From Sandaracinaceae bacterium (GTDB lineage: Bacteria > Myxococcota_A > Polyangia > Polyangiales > Sandaracinaceae), in contig JAVJQK010000036.1 of NCBI GenBank assembly GCA_040218145.1, forward strand, positions 1 through 46,915: 46,915 nt of DNA. Direction: 5' to 3'. The notes below the pieces were generated by a model. That model did no database searches and was not told where the DNA came from. It was given only the letters and a program-made list of their open reading frames with translations. A program made the translations under genes and the position numbers. Each line of letters begins with the position of its first letter. Position 1 is the stretch's first letter. This document shows positions 16,394-25,006 of the stretch, piece after piece.

Positions 16394-17026
16394 TCACTCC
16401 GAGGCGCGCAGGCGATACCTTCGCGGCTCCCAGCCGGGGAGGCCGGTCGCCACCTGGCCTCGAAACACCAGCATTCCGCCCGCGATCCAGTCGCTCACGC
16501 CGGCGTTCGGCCCGAAGCGATCCGTCTCGGCCGCCGCGACGTGCCGTCCGAAGAGCCGCAGCGAGATCCCCGAGATGCCCGCGTCGAAGAACACGAGCGG
16601 CACGTCCACGCCGAAGCCGATCGCGAAGGCGACCCCGGCCCCCTCTTCGAGCGGGGTGACGGCGAGCCCGAGATCGATCCCGATGGAGTCGAGCAGCACG
16701 TCCCAGTAGCGGTCGCCGAAGGTGGCGCCGAGGATGAAGCGGCCGAAGAAGAGCGGGCGGAGATCGGCCATGAGGAGCACCCGGCTCGCGCCCTCGGGGC
16801 GGATCTCCACCCCGGCCATGAGCCCCGCCATGTCGAGGTAGCGCGCGCGCAGCTCCGCCGCGCCGGCTCCCGACACCGCGTCGAGCGCGTCGCCCGCGAA
16901 GGTGACCCCGCCGCCCACCGCGCCCTCCAGCGTGAGGTCGCCCTGCAAGCGCCCGTACGCGCCGTGCTCCTGCGCGGAGGCCACCGCGGGAGCCAGGAGC
17001 GTCAGCGTGAGGATCGCCCATCGCAC
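16394..17026 (-). CDS. Secreted outer-membrane beta-barrel-like protein
   Basis: About 210 residues from GTG 17026. The N-terminus is a signal peptide (RWAILTLTLLAPAVASAQ) with an ASA-Q cleavage site near residue 20. The mature part is rich in alternating hydrophobic and Gly/aromatic segments, such as LRPLFFGRFILGATFGD and VAFAIGFGVDVPLVF, consistent with a beta-barrel or porin-like protein. No family is named. GTG 17062 would extend the N-terminus. It faces away from the FG-GAP lipoprotein gene. Confidence 0.68.
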   Translation of the reverse strand: MRWAILTLTLLAPAVASAQEHGAYGRLQGDLTLEGAVGGGVTFAGDALDAVSGAGAAELRARYLDMAGLMAGVEIRPEGASRVLLMADLRPLFFGRFILGATFGDRYWDVLLDSIGIDLGLAVTPLEEGAGVAFAIGFGVDVPLVFFDAGISGISLRLFGRHVAAAETDRFGPNAGVSDWIAGGMLVFRGQVATGLPGWEPRRYRLRASE

Positions 17027-17124
17027 GGGGGCGAACCTAGCCCCGTACGCTCTCGGGCGCACCTCCTCTCGCCGGCCGAGAGGGCGCGGTGGACGCGAGC
17101 GGCGCGGTCGATCAGGCTGTCACC

Positions 17125-18804
17125 GTGCGGTCGGGGGATTGGCATCGAATCTTGCGGCTCGTCGCTCTCGCGGGGGTCTTGGCGAGCTGTCATCGCAGCC
17201 ACCCGCGCGGCGGCGCGGCGGCGATGGACGGGAGCGTCGACGCTCGCGTGGATGGGGACGACGACGCGGGCGACGGGGGCGACTCTGCGCCGCCGATGCC
17301 GGACACATCGCCCCCGGTCGGTCACGACGTCGGCCCCGGCTGCGAGCCCCTGGCGATGGTCGAGCAAGATCGCTGGCCCCGCGCGCCGCTGGCGGAGTTC
17401 CCGGACCGGGCGCACGTCACGTCGACCCCGCTCGTGCTCCCGCCGCGCCGGGCGGGCGACCGACCGCGCCTCGCCTTCGTCTCGCACGGGCGCATCGTCG
17501 ACGCCTCGTTCAGGCTCAACGTCGAGGCGCCCGAGTTCACGGGCCGGATGCCGGTGGAGCTCGGCGGCGTCCTCCGCGTCGTCGATCTCGAGACCGGCGA
17601 GACGCGCTCCTGGGGGGACCCGCCGCGGTTCACGACCCTCGCGCCCACCGCGAGCCTGGCCGCGGGCGACCTCGACGGCGACGGCGAGCTCGAGCTCGTC
17701 GCGCTAGGGGCCTGGGGGCACATGGTCGCGTTCGAGACCGATCTGACGCGGATCTGGATGTCGAACGCGCCGCCCCCCGCCCCACCCATCGGCTCGAGCG
17801 GGCGCCGGCCGCTGCTCAGCGTCTCGGGCGCGCCGCTCGTGGTCGATCTCGAGGGTGACGGCACCCGCGAGGTCGTCTTCGGGCACTGCGTCGTCGAGGG
17901 CGCGACCGGAGAGACGCGCTTCTGCCTCGACGGGGACGCCCTCCGCGGGTCCCAGGGCTACTGGGGCCCGCTGAGTCAGGTGGCGGATCTCGACGGGGAC
18001 GGCCGGCTGGATGTCGTCGCGGGGAGCCTCGCCTTCACGGCCCGCGGCGAGGTGCTCTGGCGGCACGAGGAGGAAGAGGTGCAGGGCTTCGCCGCCGTGC
18101 GCGACGTGCTCCGCGCGCACCCGGGGCCCGAGGTGGTGCTGGTGGCGAAGTCGCGGGTGCTCTTCCTCGATGCGCGCTCGGGGCGGACCCTGGCCCAGGT
18201 GCACCTGCCGGGCGCGCCGAGCGAGACCCTCTTCGGTTGCCCGGACATGGAGAACCCGCTCCCGATCCCGGTGTTCGCGGGCGGCCCGCCGCTGGTCGCC
18301 GACGTCGACGGGGACGGCGCGGCGGAGGTGTTCGTCGCGAACTGGGGCCAGCTCCTGCGGCTCGATCCCGAGTGCGAGGGCTGCGAGATCCGATGGTCCA
18401 CGCCGATCCTCGATCCGATGAGCGCGGTGACCGGGATCTCGGCCGCCGACCTCGACGGAGACGGAGTCGCGGAGATCGTGCACGCGGACGAGCAGCGCCT
18501 GCGGGTCATCGACGCGCGCGACGGGGCGGTCGTGCACCAGGCGCGCAACTTCTCGCGCACGCGCACCGAGTACCCGGTCATCGCCGATCTCGACGGGGAC
18601 GGCGCGACGGAGATCGTCGTCTCGTCGAGCAGCGAGTCCTGCTACCTGCGCCCGCACGGGACGCCGACCGCGCCGGGACTGGTCGTCTTCGGCGAGCGCC
18701 ACGATCGGTGGACCATGGCTGACCCCGAGTGGACGTCCCACGCCGGGCCGCTCGGCCTGGGGCGCTTCCGACCGACGCGCGGCGCGCCCCCGCGTTGCCT
18801 GTGA
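17125..18804 (+). CDS. FG-GAP/VCBS-repeat lipoprotein
   Basis: About 559 residues from GTG 17125; GTG 17089 is an alternative. The signal ends in lipobox LASC, followed by a Gly/Asp-rich linker. The body has at least six Ca2+-binding repeat signatures of DxDGDG type: DLDGDGELEL, DLEGDGTREV, DLDGDGRLDV, DVDGDGAAEV, DLDGDGVAEI and DLDGDGATEI. This pattern is known from integrin-like FG-GAP beta-propellers on cell surfaces. It is likely an outer-membrane or periplasmic protein. Ligand and role are unknown. Confidence 0.87.
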   Translation: MRSGDWHRILRLVALAGVLASCHRSHPRGGAAAMDGSVDARVDGDDDAGDGGDSAPPMPDTSPPVGHDVGPGCEPLAMVEQDRWPRAPLAEFPDRAHVTSTPLVLPPRRAGDRPRLAFVSHGRIVDASFRLNVEAPEFTGRMPVELGGVLRVVDLETGETRSWGDPPRFTTLAPTASLAAGDLDGDGELELVALGAWGHMVAFETDLTRIWMSNAPPPAPPIGSSGRRPLLSVSGAPLVVDLEGDGTREVVFGHCVVEGATGETRFCLDGDALRGSQGYWGPLSQVADLDGDGRLDVVAGSLAFTARGEVLWRHEEEEVQGFAAVRDVLRAHPGPEVVLVAKSRVLFLDARSGRTLAQVHLPGAPSETLFGCPDMENPLPIPVFAGGPPLVADVDGDGAAEVFVANWGQLLRLDPECEGCEIRWSTPILDPMSAVTGISAADLDGDGVAEIVHADEQRLRVIDARDGAVVHQARNFSRTRTEYPVIADLDGDGATEIVVSSSSESCYLRPHGTPTAPGLVVFGERHDRWTMADPEWTSHAGPLGLGRFRPTRGAPPRCL

Positions 18805-18862
18805 GCGAACCGGTTTCCTCCCCTCGCGGCGCTGCTATGGTCCGCGCCGTTTCACGGGATGG

Positions 18863-19918
18863 ATGGACATGGCACAGAGCATCTTCGATCTCCTCGAGCA
18901 GCACGACTACGGTGAGATTCACCTGAAGCGCGACGCGGCGAGCGGCCTCGAGGCCATCGTGGCGATTCACGACACGCGGCTCGGGCCCGCCCTCGGCGGC
19001 TGCCGCTTCATCCACTACGACACGCACGAGTCGGCCATCATCGACGCGCTCCGCCTCGCGCGCGGCATGACCTACAAGGCCGCCATCACCGGCATCCCGC
19101 ACGGCGGCGGCAAGTCGGTGATCGTCCGCCCGAGCGGCCAGTTCGACCGGAGCGCCGTCTTCCGCGCGTTCGGCAAGCTCATCGACGACCTCGGCGGGCA
19201 CTACATCACGGCCGAGGACAGCGGCACGGGCATCGAGGACATGGAGATCGTGCGCGGCGTGACCAAGCACGTGACCGGCGTCAAGCCCGAGCACGGCGGC
19301 TCGGGAGACCCCTCGCCCTTCACCGCGCTCGGCGTGCGTCGCGGCATCGAGGCGTGCGTGAAGAAGGTCATGGGCAAGGACGACCTCGCCGGCGTGAGCG
19401 TCGCGGTGCAGGGCGTCGGCCACGTCGGCTACCACCTCTGCGCGCAGCTTCACGAGCTCGGCGCGAAGCTCACCGTCGCCGACGTCGACCCCCTCAAGAG
19501 CGAGCGCGCCCAGCGTGAGCTCGGGGCGGAGATCGTCGCGCTCGACGCCATCTTCGAGACCGAGTGTGACGTCTTCGCGCCGTGCGCCCTCGGCAGCGCG
19601 CTGAACGACGACACCATCCCGCGGCTGAAGTGCAAGATCGTCGCGGGCGCCGCGAACAACCAGCTCGCCGAGCAGCGCCACGGTGACGACCTCATGCAGC
19701 GCGGCATCCTCTACGCGCCCGACTACGCGATCAACGCGGGCGGGCTCATCAACGTCGCCCAGGAGTACGCCGGCTACGACGCCGAGGTCTCCCGTGAGCG
19801 CACGATGAGGATCTACGACACCATCCTCGAGATCGCGGAGCGCGCCGAGGCCGCCATGGCCCCGACCTACCGCATCGCCGACACGATGGTCGAAGAGCGC
19901 CTCGCCCAGGCCGAGTGA
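18863..19918 (+). CDS. Leu/Val/Phe-type amino acid dehydrogenase (leucine dehydrogenase-like)
   Basis: A 351-residue NAD-dependent amino acid dehydrogenase. The catalytic region reads GPALGGCRFIHY, ALRLARGMTYKAA with the first Lys, and GIPHGGGKSVI with the second. The nucleotide-binding part is VAVQGVGHVGYH (Gly-x-Gly-x-x-Gly). Length matches leucine dehydrogenase, which interconverts branched-chain amino acids and 2-oxoacids. The exact substrate among Leu, Val and Phe cannot be fixed. ATG 18869 is an equally possible start. It is followed 10 bp later by a convergent lipoprotein gene. Confidence 0.9.
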   Translation: MDMAQSIFDLLEQHDYGEIHLKRDAASGLEAIVAIHDTRLGPALGGCRFIHYDTHESAIIDALRLARGMTYKAAITGIPHGGGKSVIVRPSGQFDRSAVFRAFGKLIDDLGGHYITAEDSGTGIEDMEIVRGVTKHVTGVKPEHGGSGDPSPFTALGVRRGIEACVKKVMGKDDLAGVSVAVQGVGHVGYHLCAQLHELGAKLTVADVDPLKSERAQRELGAEIVALDAIFETECDVFAPCALGSALNDDTIPRLKCKIVAGAANNQLAEQRHGDDLMQRGILYAPDYAINAGGLINVAQEYAGYDAEVSRERTMRIYDTILEIAERAEAAMAPTYRIADTMVEERLAQAE

Positions 19919-19928
19919 GAGGCCGACG

Positions 19929-21305
19929 TCAGCGCGTCTCGGGCAGCGGGTAGCGGAAGACCTCCGCGCGTCGCTCCCAGCCCGCGACCAGGTAGTAGAG
20001 CGCGCCGTCCGGCGCGTAGGCGAGGCGGCCCCGCTCACCGGGGGCCTGCCACTCTCCGCGCGAGGTCCCGTCCGCGTCGAGCTCCAGCACGCGTCCGCTC
20101 GCGACCGACGCGTAGACGCGGCCGGTGAAGGGGTCGCGCACCAGGCTCGTCACGTCCTCGCCCAGATCGGCCCAGGGCGCGGTGGCCTCCGAGGCCGTGC
20201 TCACCCGCAGCACCACGCCCTCGTCCAGCGCCACGAGGAGCGTGCGAGGGTCGAACACGGCGCTCGCGTGGATGCGCGCGGGCAGCCGATGCAGCTCCTC
20301 GGTGCTGCCGTCCTCGAGGTTCGCCCGCACCAGATCTCCCTGTCCAGTCACGTTGCCGACATACAGCGTGTTGTCGCGGCCCCACGTCAGACCGTACGGG
20401 CCGGTGTCGAGCACCCGACGGTCGAACGGGCCCATGCCGGTGCTCGGCGTCGCGATGATCACCATGGGGAGGCGGTCCGCTGCCGCGTCCCGGTCGAGCC
20501 GGGCGACGCCCTGCGGGTCGGACCCGGTGCACCCGCACGTCTCGCAGCAGGCGTAGGTGAGCCCGACCTGTCCACGGCCCTCGGTCGTGCCGAACTCGCC
20601 TCCCTCGAGCCGGCGCACGGCGACCTCTCCCATGTCGAGGTTGGTCACCCCGTCCCACACGGTCAGCGCGCCGTCGGGGCTGAGCTGCCGGAGGTAGTCC
20701 CCGCCGCTGATGACGGTGACCACGTAGGCGTTGCACGCGTCGTCGAACTCGAGGTCCACCGCGCCGCCGTCGCCGCCGCGCAAGAAGTCGTCCATGTTCA
20801 TGCGCTCGAGCGAGGGCGGCGCGCACGCGCCCGCGGGCCGTCGACCGAGGCACGAGCGGCCCCAGCAGGTCGCGCCGTCCTCGCTGCAGCGGAGCGCGAA
20901 GCAGGGCGGCGCGGGGACGCAGTCGCCCTCGAGCCCGCACTCGGTCCCCGGCAGGCAGGTCGACGCGCCGCACGGACGACCCGCCCCGGTGAGCAGGCCG
21001 GTGCTCCCCTCGTCCGCGCAGGCGCCCGTGGCGAAGTCACACACACGCCCGGCGCCGCAGGCCAGCGCCGTCGGGTCGCCGCAGTCGGCCGCGCACGCGC
21101 CGTCCGAGCACACCTCTCCCGGGCCGCACGCGCAGACCCCTCCGTCGGCGCCGGAGTCCGGGTCGGCCGCCGCGTCGAGGGGCGCGAGGCAGGCCCCGTC
21201 GACGCACCGCTCCCCCGCCGCGCACTCCGAGTCCGCCACGCAGCCGGGCGCGGGCGCCTCGCCGCACGCCGTGAGGAGGGCCGCGACGAAGAGCGCGCGC
21301 CTCAC
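19929..21305 (-). CDS. Cys-rich beta-propeller-like lipoprotein (second of tandem pair)
   Basis: A 458-residue lipoprotein starting at GTG 21305, which overlaps the stop of its paralogue in GTGA (21302-21305). Signal RRALFVAALLTAC leads to the lipobox. The mature part begins with Cys-rich CxxDxxCxxGxxC-type motifs (about residues 22-160), in the style of disulfide-rich modules, then a WD/NHL-like or SMP-30-like repeat region with GRDNTLYVGNV and DPFTGRVYASV. This second part looks like a six-bladed propeller. Role unknown. It shares the order of all segments with the upstream copy. Confidence 0.83.
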   Translation of the reverse strand: MRRALFVAALLTACGEAPAPGCVADSECAAGERCVDGACLAPLDAAADPDSGADGGVCACGPGEVCSDGACAADCGDPTALACGAGRVCDFATGACADEGSTGLLTGAGRPCGASTCLPGTECGLEGDCVPAPPCFALRCSEDGATCWGRSCLGRRPAGACAPPSLERMNMDDFLRGGDGGAVDLEFDDACNAYVVTVISGGDYLRQLSPDGALTVWDGVTNLDMGEVAVRRLEGGEFGTTEGRGQVGLTYACCETCGCTGSDPQGVARLDRDAAADRLPMVIIATPSTGMGPFDRRVLDTGPYGLTWGRDNTLYVGNVTGQGDLVRANLEDGSTEELHRLPARIHASAVFDPRTLLVALDEGVVLRVSTASEATAPWADLGEDVTSLVRDPFTGRVYASVASGRVLELDADGTSRGEWQAPGERGRLAYAPDGALYYLVAGWERRAEVFRYPLPETR

Positions 21306-22693
21306 AGCGTCTCCGGGAGCGCGTAGCGCAAGACCTCGGCCCGCGTCGGCCAGCCGCTGATCAGGTAGTAGAGGTAGCCGTCCGGCGAGTACGCCAGGCG
21401 GCCCCGCTCGCCCGGGCTCTCCCACTCGCCGAGCAAGGTTCCATCCGGTGTGTATTCCAGGATGCGCGCGCTGGTCACCGAGATGAAGATGCGCCCCGTG
21501 AACGGGTCGCGGACCAGGCTCGTCACGTCCTCGTCGACCTCGGCCCAGACCTCCGTCAGCGCGCTGTCGGTCGCAACGCGGTGCACCACGCCCTCGTCCA
21601 CCGCGACCAGGAGCGAGTGTCGGTCGAAGACCGCGCTCGCGTGGATGCGGGCCGGCAGCCGGTGGATCTCCTCGGTGCTGCCCGCGTCGAGGTCCGCCCG
21701 CACCAGGTCCCCCTGCGCCGTCACGTTGCCCACGTAGAGCGTGTTGTCGCGACCCCAGGTCAGCCCGTACGGCCCGGTGTCGAGCTCGCTCCGCTGGAAC
21801 GGCCCCTCGCCCGGGCTCGGCATCGCGGTGATCACCATGGGCAGGCTCGCGCTCGGGTCCGCGCGGTCCAGCCGGGCGACGCCCTGCGGGTCCGACGACA
21901 CACAACCGCACGCGGCGCAGCAGACATAGGTGAGCCCGACCTGCCCCTCGCCGTCTCCGGTGCCGAACTCGTCGCCTTCGATCCGGCGCACGGCCACCTC
22001 GCCCATGTTGAGGTTCGTGACGCCGTTCCAGATGGTCAGCGTGCCGTCGGGCGAGAGCTGGCGGAGGTAGTCGGTCCCGCTGATCATCGTGACCACGTAC
22101 GCGTTGCACGCGTCGTCGAGCTCGAGGTCGAACGCGCCGCCGTCTCCGCCGCGGAGGAAGTCGTCCATGTTCATGCGGTCGAGCGGCGCGGGCGTGCACG
22201 CGCCGGCCGGCCGACGGGTCAGGCACGAGCGGCCCCAGCACGCGGCGCCGTCTTCGGTGCAGCGCGTGGCGAAGCAGGGCGGCGCCGCGGCGCACGTCCC
22301 GTCGAGGGCGCACTCGGTGCCCGGGAGGCAGAGCGGCCCGTCGTCGCCGCAGCGTACGCCCTCCCCGGTGAGGATCCCGCTCGCGCCCTCGTCCGCGCAC
22401 TCCCCGGTGGCGTAGTCGCAGACCCGGCCCGCCCCGCAGGGCGTCGCGCCGGGATCCCCGCAGTCGGCGCCACACGCGCCGTCCCGGCAGACCTCGCCCG
22501 CGCCGCAGTCGCACACCCCGGCGTCGTCCGGGCCCGCGTCGTCCGTCATCCCGGCGTCGGGCGAAGGCACGCAGACCGCGTCGGCGCAGCGCTCACCGGG
22601 TGCGCAGTCGCCGTCGTCGGCGCAGCCGGGCTCGACGGGCGCCGGATCACAGGCCGAGAGGAGGAGGAGAGCGACCCAGGCGCGCGAAGACAT
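21302..22693 (-). CDS. Cys-rich beta-propeller-like lipoprotein (first of tandem pair)
   Basis: A 463-residue paralogue of the next gene. The signal RAWVALLLLSAC ends in a lipobox. Cys-rich modules follow (CADDGDCAPGERC, CDCGAGEVCRDGAC), then an Asp/Ala-rich linker in between, and the propeller part with LTWGRDNTLYVGNV, DPFTGRIFISV and LAYSPDGYLYYLI. MNMDDFLRGGDGGAFDLE is almost identical in both copies. Both are probably secreted and lipid-anchored. The 4-base overlap suggests coupled translation of the two copies. Confidence 0.85.
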   Translation of the reverse strand: MSSRAWVALLLLSACDPAPVEPGCADDGDCAPGERCADAVCVPSPDAGMTDDAGPDDAGVCDCGAGEVCRDGACGADCGDPGATPCGAGRVCDYATGECADEGASGILTGEGVRCGDDGPLCLPGTECALDGTCAAAPPCFATRCTEDGAACWGRSCLTRRPAGACTPAPLDRMNMDDFLRGGDGGAFDLELDDACNAYVVTMISGTDYLRQLSPDGTLTIWNGVTNLNMGEVAVRRIEGDEFGTGDGEGQVGLTYVCCAACGCVSSDPQGVARLDRADPSASLPMVITAMPSPGEGPFQRSELDTGPYGLTWGRDNTLYVGNVTAQGDLVRADLDAGSTEEIHRLPARIHASAVFDRHSLLVAVDEGVVHRVATDSALTEVWAEVDEDVTSLVRDPFTGRIFISVTSARILEYTPDGTLLGEWESPGERGRLAYSPDGYLYYLISGWPTRAEVLRYALPETL

Positions 22694-22720
22694 GCGCCCA
22701 TCTTCGCACAGGTGGTCGCC

Positions 22721-23491
22721 TCAGAGGGTCAGCCAGACGTAGCCCTGGTCGACGTCGACCTGACGCTCGCGGCCCTGGGCGTTCATCACCGTCAGCTGGC
22801 TCTGGCGCGTGACCGACATCGAGAGCGCGCTCGCGGCCTGGGCTTCGTTCAGGGTCGAGACGCGCTGGTCTCCGATCGCGACGATGCGGTCTCCGGGCTC
22901 GATGCCCGCGCGCCCCGCGGGGGAGTAGGGCTCGACGCGCACCACGACCAGCTCGTCCGGCCGCACCTCGTACTCCGCGATCCCGAGGCCGCGGTGAGCG
23001 CGAGGCGCGGAGATGCGGATCGTGAGCCACGAGCCGCCCTCGAGCATGATGCGCGCGTCGGCGTCCGGGACGGCGTTCTGCGGCAGGCCGTTGGTGCGGT
23101 GGATCCCGATCGGGTCGGCGCCCACCGTGTCCGCGTCCCACACCTCGAAGCGCAGCGGCGTGCCCATCGGGAGGCGCACGTTCTGGGCCGGGCTCGCGTC
23201 GAACTCCGGGGTGAGCGTGTCGTTGATCGTCTCCGTCTCGAAGACCAGCTCCTCGTTCCGGTAGATGCGCACGAAGACGTCGGGCAGCCCGCCGCCGTCG
23301 TCCCAGGTCAGGTCCCCGGGCCGACGCGGCCGCACCTGGGCGCTGACCACCGTCAGCTTCCAGACGTCGGCGGGCGCGGAGAGCGAGCCGGCGGAGCGGT
23401 CGCTCCGGATGGCGGTGAGCGAGGTGCCGCGCCGCGGATAGACGCAGCCGCCAGCGACGAGCAAGGCAAGGAGAACCAGGAGCGTCCGCAT
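22721..23491 (-). CDS. C2-PDZ lipoprotein
   Basis: A 256-residue lipoprotein from ATG 23491. Signal RTLLVLLALLVAGGC gives a lipobox near residue 16. The middle (about 45-150) reads as a C2 domain: LPDVFVRIYRNEELVFET, DTLTPEFD and LRFEVWDADTVGADPIG. The C-terminal part (about 175-250) is a PDZ domain with SPAGRAGIEPGDRIVAIG. PDZ domains bind peptide C-termini, and C2 domains often bind Ca2+ or membranes. The pair on one small lipoprotein suggests a periplasmic scaffold. Its start is 85 bp from that of pyruvate kinase, in divergent orientation. Confidence 0.78.
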   Translation of the reverse strand: MRTLLVLLALLVAGGCVYPRRGTSLTAIRSDRSAGSLSAPADVWKLTVVSAQVRPRRPGDLTWDDGGGLPDVFVRIYRNEELVFETETINDTLTPEFDASPAQNVRLPMGTPLRFEVWDADTVGADPIGIHRTNGLPQNAVPDADARIMLEGGSWLTIRISAPRAHRGLGIAEYEVRPDELVVVRVEPYSPAGRAGIEPGDRIVAIGDQRVSTLNEAQAASALSMSVTRQSQLTVMNAQGRERQVDVDQGYVWLTL

Positions 23492-23576
23492 GGGCCCACC
23501 GTAGACCGGAGCGCGCCGAGATGGCCACTTCCTTCCCCGTCTCGACGTGAGGTCCGCCCCCGGGTACAACCGCGGC

Positions 23577-24983
23577 ATGCGACGGGCCAAAATCGTGTGC
23601 ACGCTGGGTCCCGCCTCCAACACCCTCGAGGGCATCGAGGCGCTGATCGAGGCCGGGATGGACTGCGCGCGGCTGAACTTCTCCCACGGCACGCACGAAG
23701 ATCACGCCAAGGTGGCCTCGCTCGTCCGGGAGGCGGCGTCCCGGATGCGCAAGCCCGTCGCGATCCTCGGGGACCTCTGCGGCCCGAAGATGCGCGTGGG
23801 CAAGTTCCCGAACGGGCCCATCGAGCTCGAGGAGGGCGCCCGCTTCACCCTCACCAGCCGGAAGGTGCCCGGAGACCAGAACCAGGTCTCCCACAGCTAC
23901 CCGCCGCTCTCGAACGACGTGGTGCCCGGCGACGCCATCCTCCTCGACGACGGCCTCCTGCGGCTCCGGGTCATCGAGACCAGCGAGACCGAGGTCGTCA
24001 CCGAGGTGGAGGTCGGCGGCACCCTGAGCGACCGCAAGGGCATGAACGTGCCCGGCGCCAACCTCTCCACCCCGGCCCTGACCGAGAAGGACCGGATCGA
24101 CCTCGCGTTCGCGGTGGACGAGCTGAAGGTGGACTACCTCGCGCTCAGCTTCGTGCGCACCGAAGACGACGTCGCGCAGGCGCAGATGCTCGCCAAGGGC
24201 ACGCCGGTCATCGCGAAGCTCGAGAAGCCCGAGGCCATCGAGCACCTCGGCGCGATCCTCGACCGGGCGGAGGGCGCGATGGTCGCGCGCGGCGACCTCG
24301 GCGTGGAGGTCGGCTCCGAGAAGGTGCCGCTCATCCAGAAGCGCATCATCCGCGAGGTGAACGAGCGCGGGAAGATCGTCATCACCGCGACCCAGATGCT
24401 CGACTCGATGATCCGCAACCCGCGGCCCACCCGCGCGGAGGCGGCCGACGTCGCCAACGCGGTCATCGACGGCACCGACGCCGTGATGCTCAGCGCCGAG
24501 ACCGCGGCCGGGAAGTACCCCGTGCAGTCGGTGAAGATGATGGCCGCCATCATCAACGAGGTCGAAGCGGAGTGGCTGACCGACGCCGAGGGCGAGATCA
24601 GCGACCCGACGTTGGTGAAGAACAAGTGGGGCTTCACCGACGCCGCGGCCCGCGCGGCCGCGATGCTCAGCTACGCGCTGCCCCTCAAGGCCATCGTCGC
24701 CTTCACCCGCGACGGGCGCACCGCGCGGCTCATGAGCGAGTACCGCCCGCGCGCGCCCATCGTCGCGATCACCGCGAACCCCCAGGTCGCCAACCGCATG
24801 GCGCTCGAGTGGGGCGTCACGCCGCGCCTCGAGATCCCGCCGGACACGCTCGAGGAGGCGCTCCGGCTCGCCTCGGCCCTGCTCGTGCGGGAGAAGTTCT
24901 GCGTGCACGGCGACTCGGTCGCGATGACGATCGGCTGGCCGCCTTCGGTGGGCACCAACACCGTGAAGCTCCACACGCTTTGA
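23577..24983 (+). CDS. pyk: Pyruvate kinase
   Basis: A 468-residue pyruvate kinase, which converts phosphoenolpyruvate and ADP into pyruvate and ATP in glycolysis. It begins with KIVCTLGPASN, and shows the active-site signature IAKLEKPEAIEHL with its Lys, VARGDLGVE, and ITATQMLDSMI. The C-terminal regulatory domain is present, so the length is typical for bacteria. The ATG was chosen because upstream in-frame residues are not family-like. Its stop codon overlaps a 7-codon mini-ORF that leads to the kinase gene. Confidence 0.96.
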   Translation: MRRAKIVCTLGPASNTLEGIEALIEAGMDCARLNFSHGTHEDHAKVASLVREAASRMRKPVAILGDLCGPKMRVGKFPNGPIELEEGARFTLTSRKVPGDQNQVSHSYPPLSNDVVPGDAILLDDGLLRLRVIETSETEVVTEVEVGGTLSDRKGMNVPGANLSTPALTEKDRIDLAFAVDELKVDYLALSFVRTEDDVAQAQMLAKGTPVIAKLEKPEAIEHLGAILDRAEGAMVARGDLGVEVGSEKVPLIQKRIIREVNERGKIVITATQMLDSMIRNPRPTRAEAADVANAVIDGTDAVMLSAETAAGKYPVQSVKMMAAIINEVEAEWLTDAEGEISDPTLVKNKWGFTDAAARAAAMLSYALPLKAIVAFTRDGRTARLMSEYRPRAPIVAITANPQVANRMALEWGVTPRLEIPPDTLEEALRLASALLVREKFCVHGDSVAMTIGWPPSVGTNTVKLHTL

Positions 24984-25006
24984 TGTCCGAGAGCGGTACG
25001 CATTGA
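24983..25006 (+). other. 7-codon mini-ORF linking pyk and the kinase gene
   Basis: The pyk stop codon TGA (24981-24983) shares its A with an ATG at 24983. This ATG opens a reading frame of seven codons (MSESGTH) ending in TGA at 25004-25006. That stop overlaps the TTG start of the Ser/Thr kinase (25003-25005). The layout would let a ribosome finish pyk, read the mini-ORF and restart on the kinase. Whether it is translated cannot be seen. Confidence 0.4.

Noticed and set aside
24983-24985. ATG 24983 as the start of the Ser/Thr kinase
   Set aside because: It is out of frame with the kinase and stops after seven codons. TTG 25003 is the only start close to the kinase domain.
21581-25006. Plus-strand reading frame of over 1,100 codons
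   Set aside because: It runs antisense to the tandem lipoproteins and C2-PDZ gene and through pyk in another frame. Its composition is Arg/Ala/Pro-rich filler, as expected in GC-rich DNA. Only its last seven codons, as a mini-ORF, are of interest.
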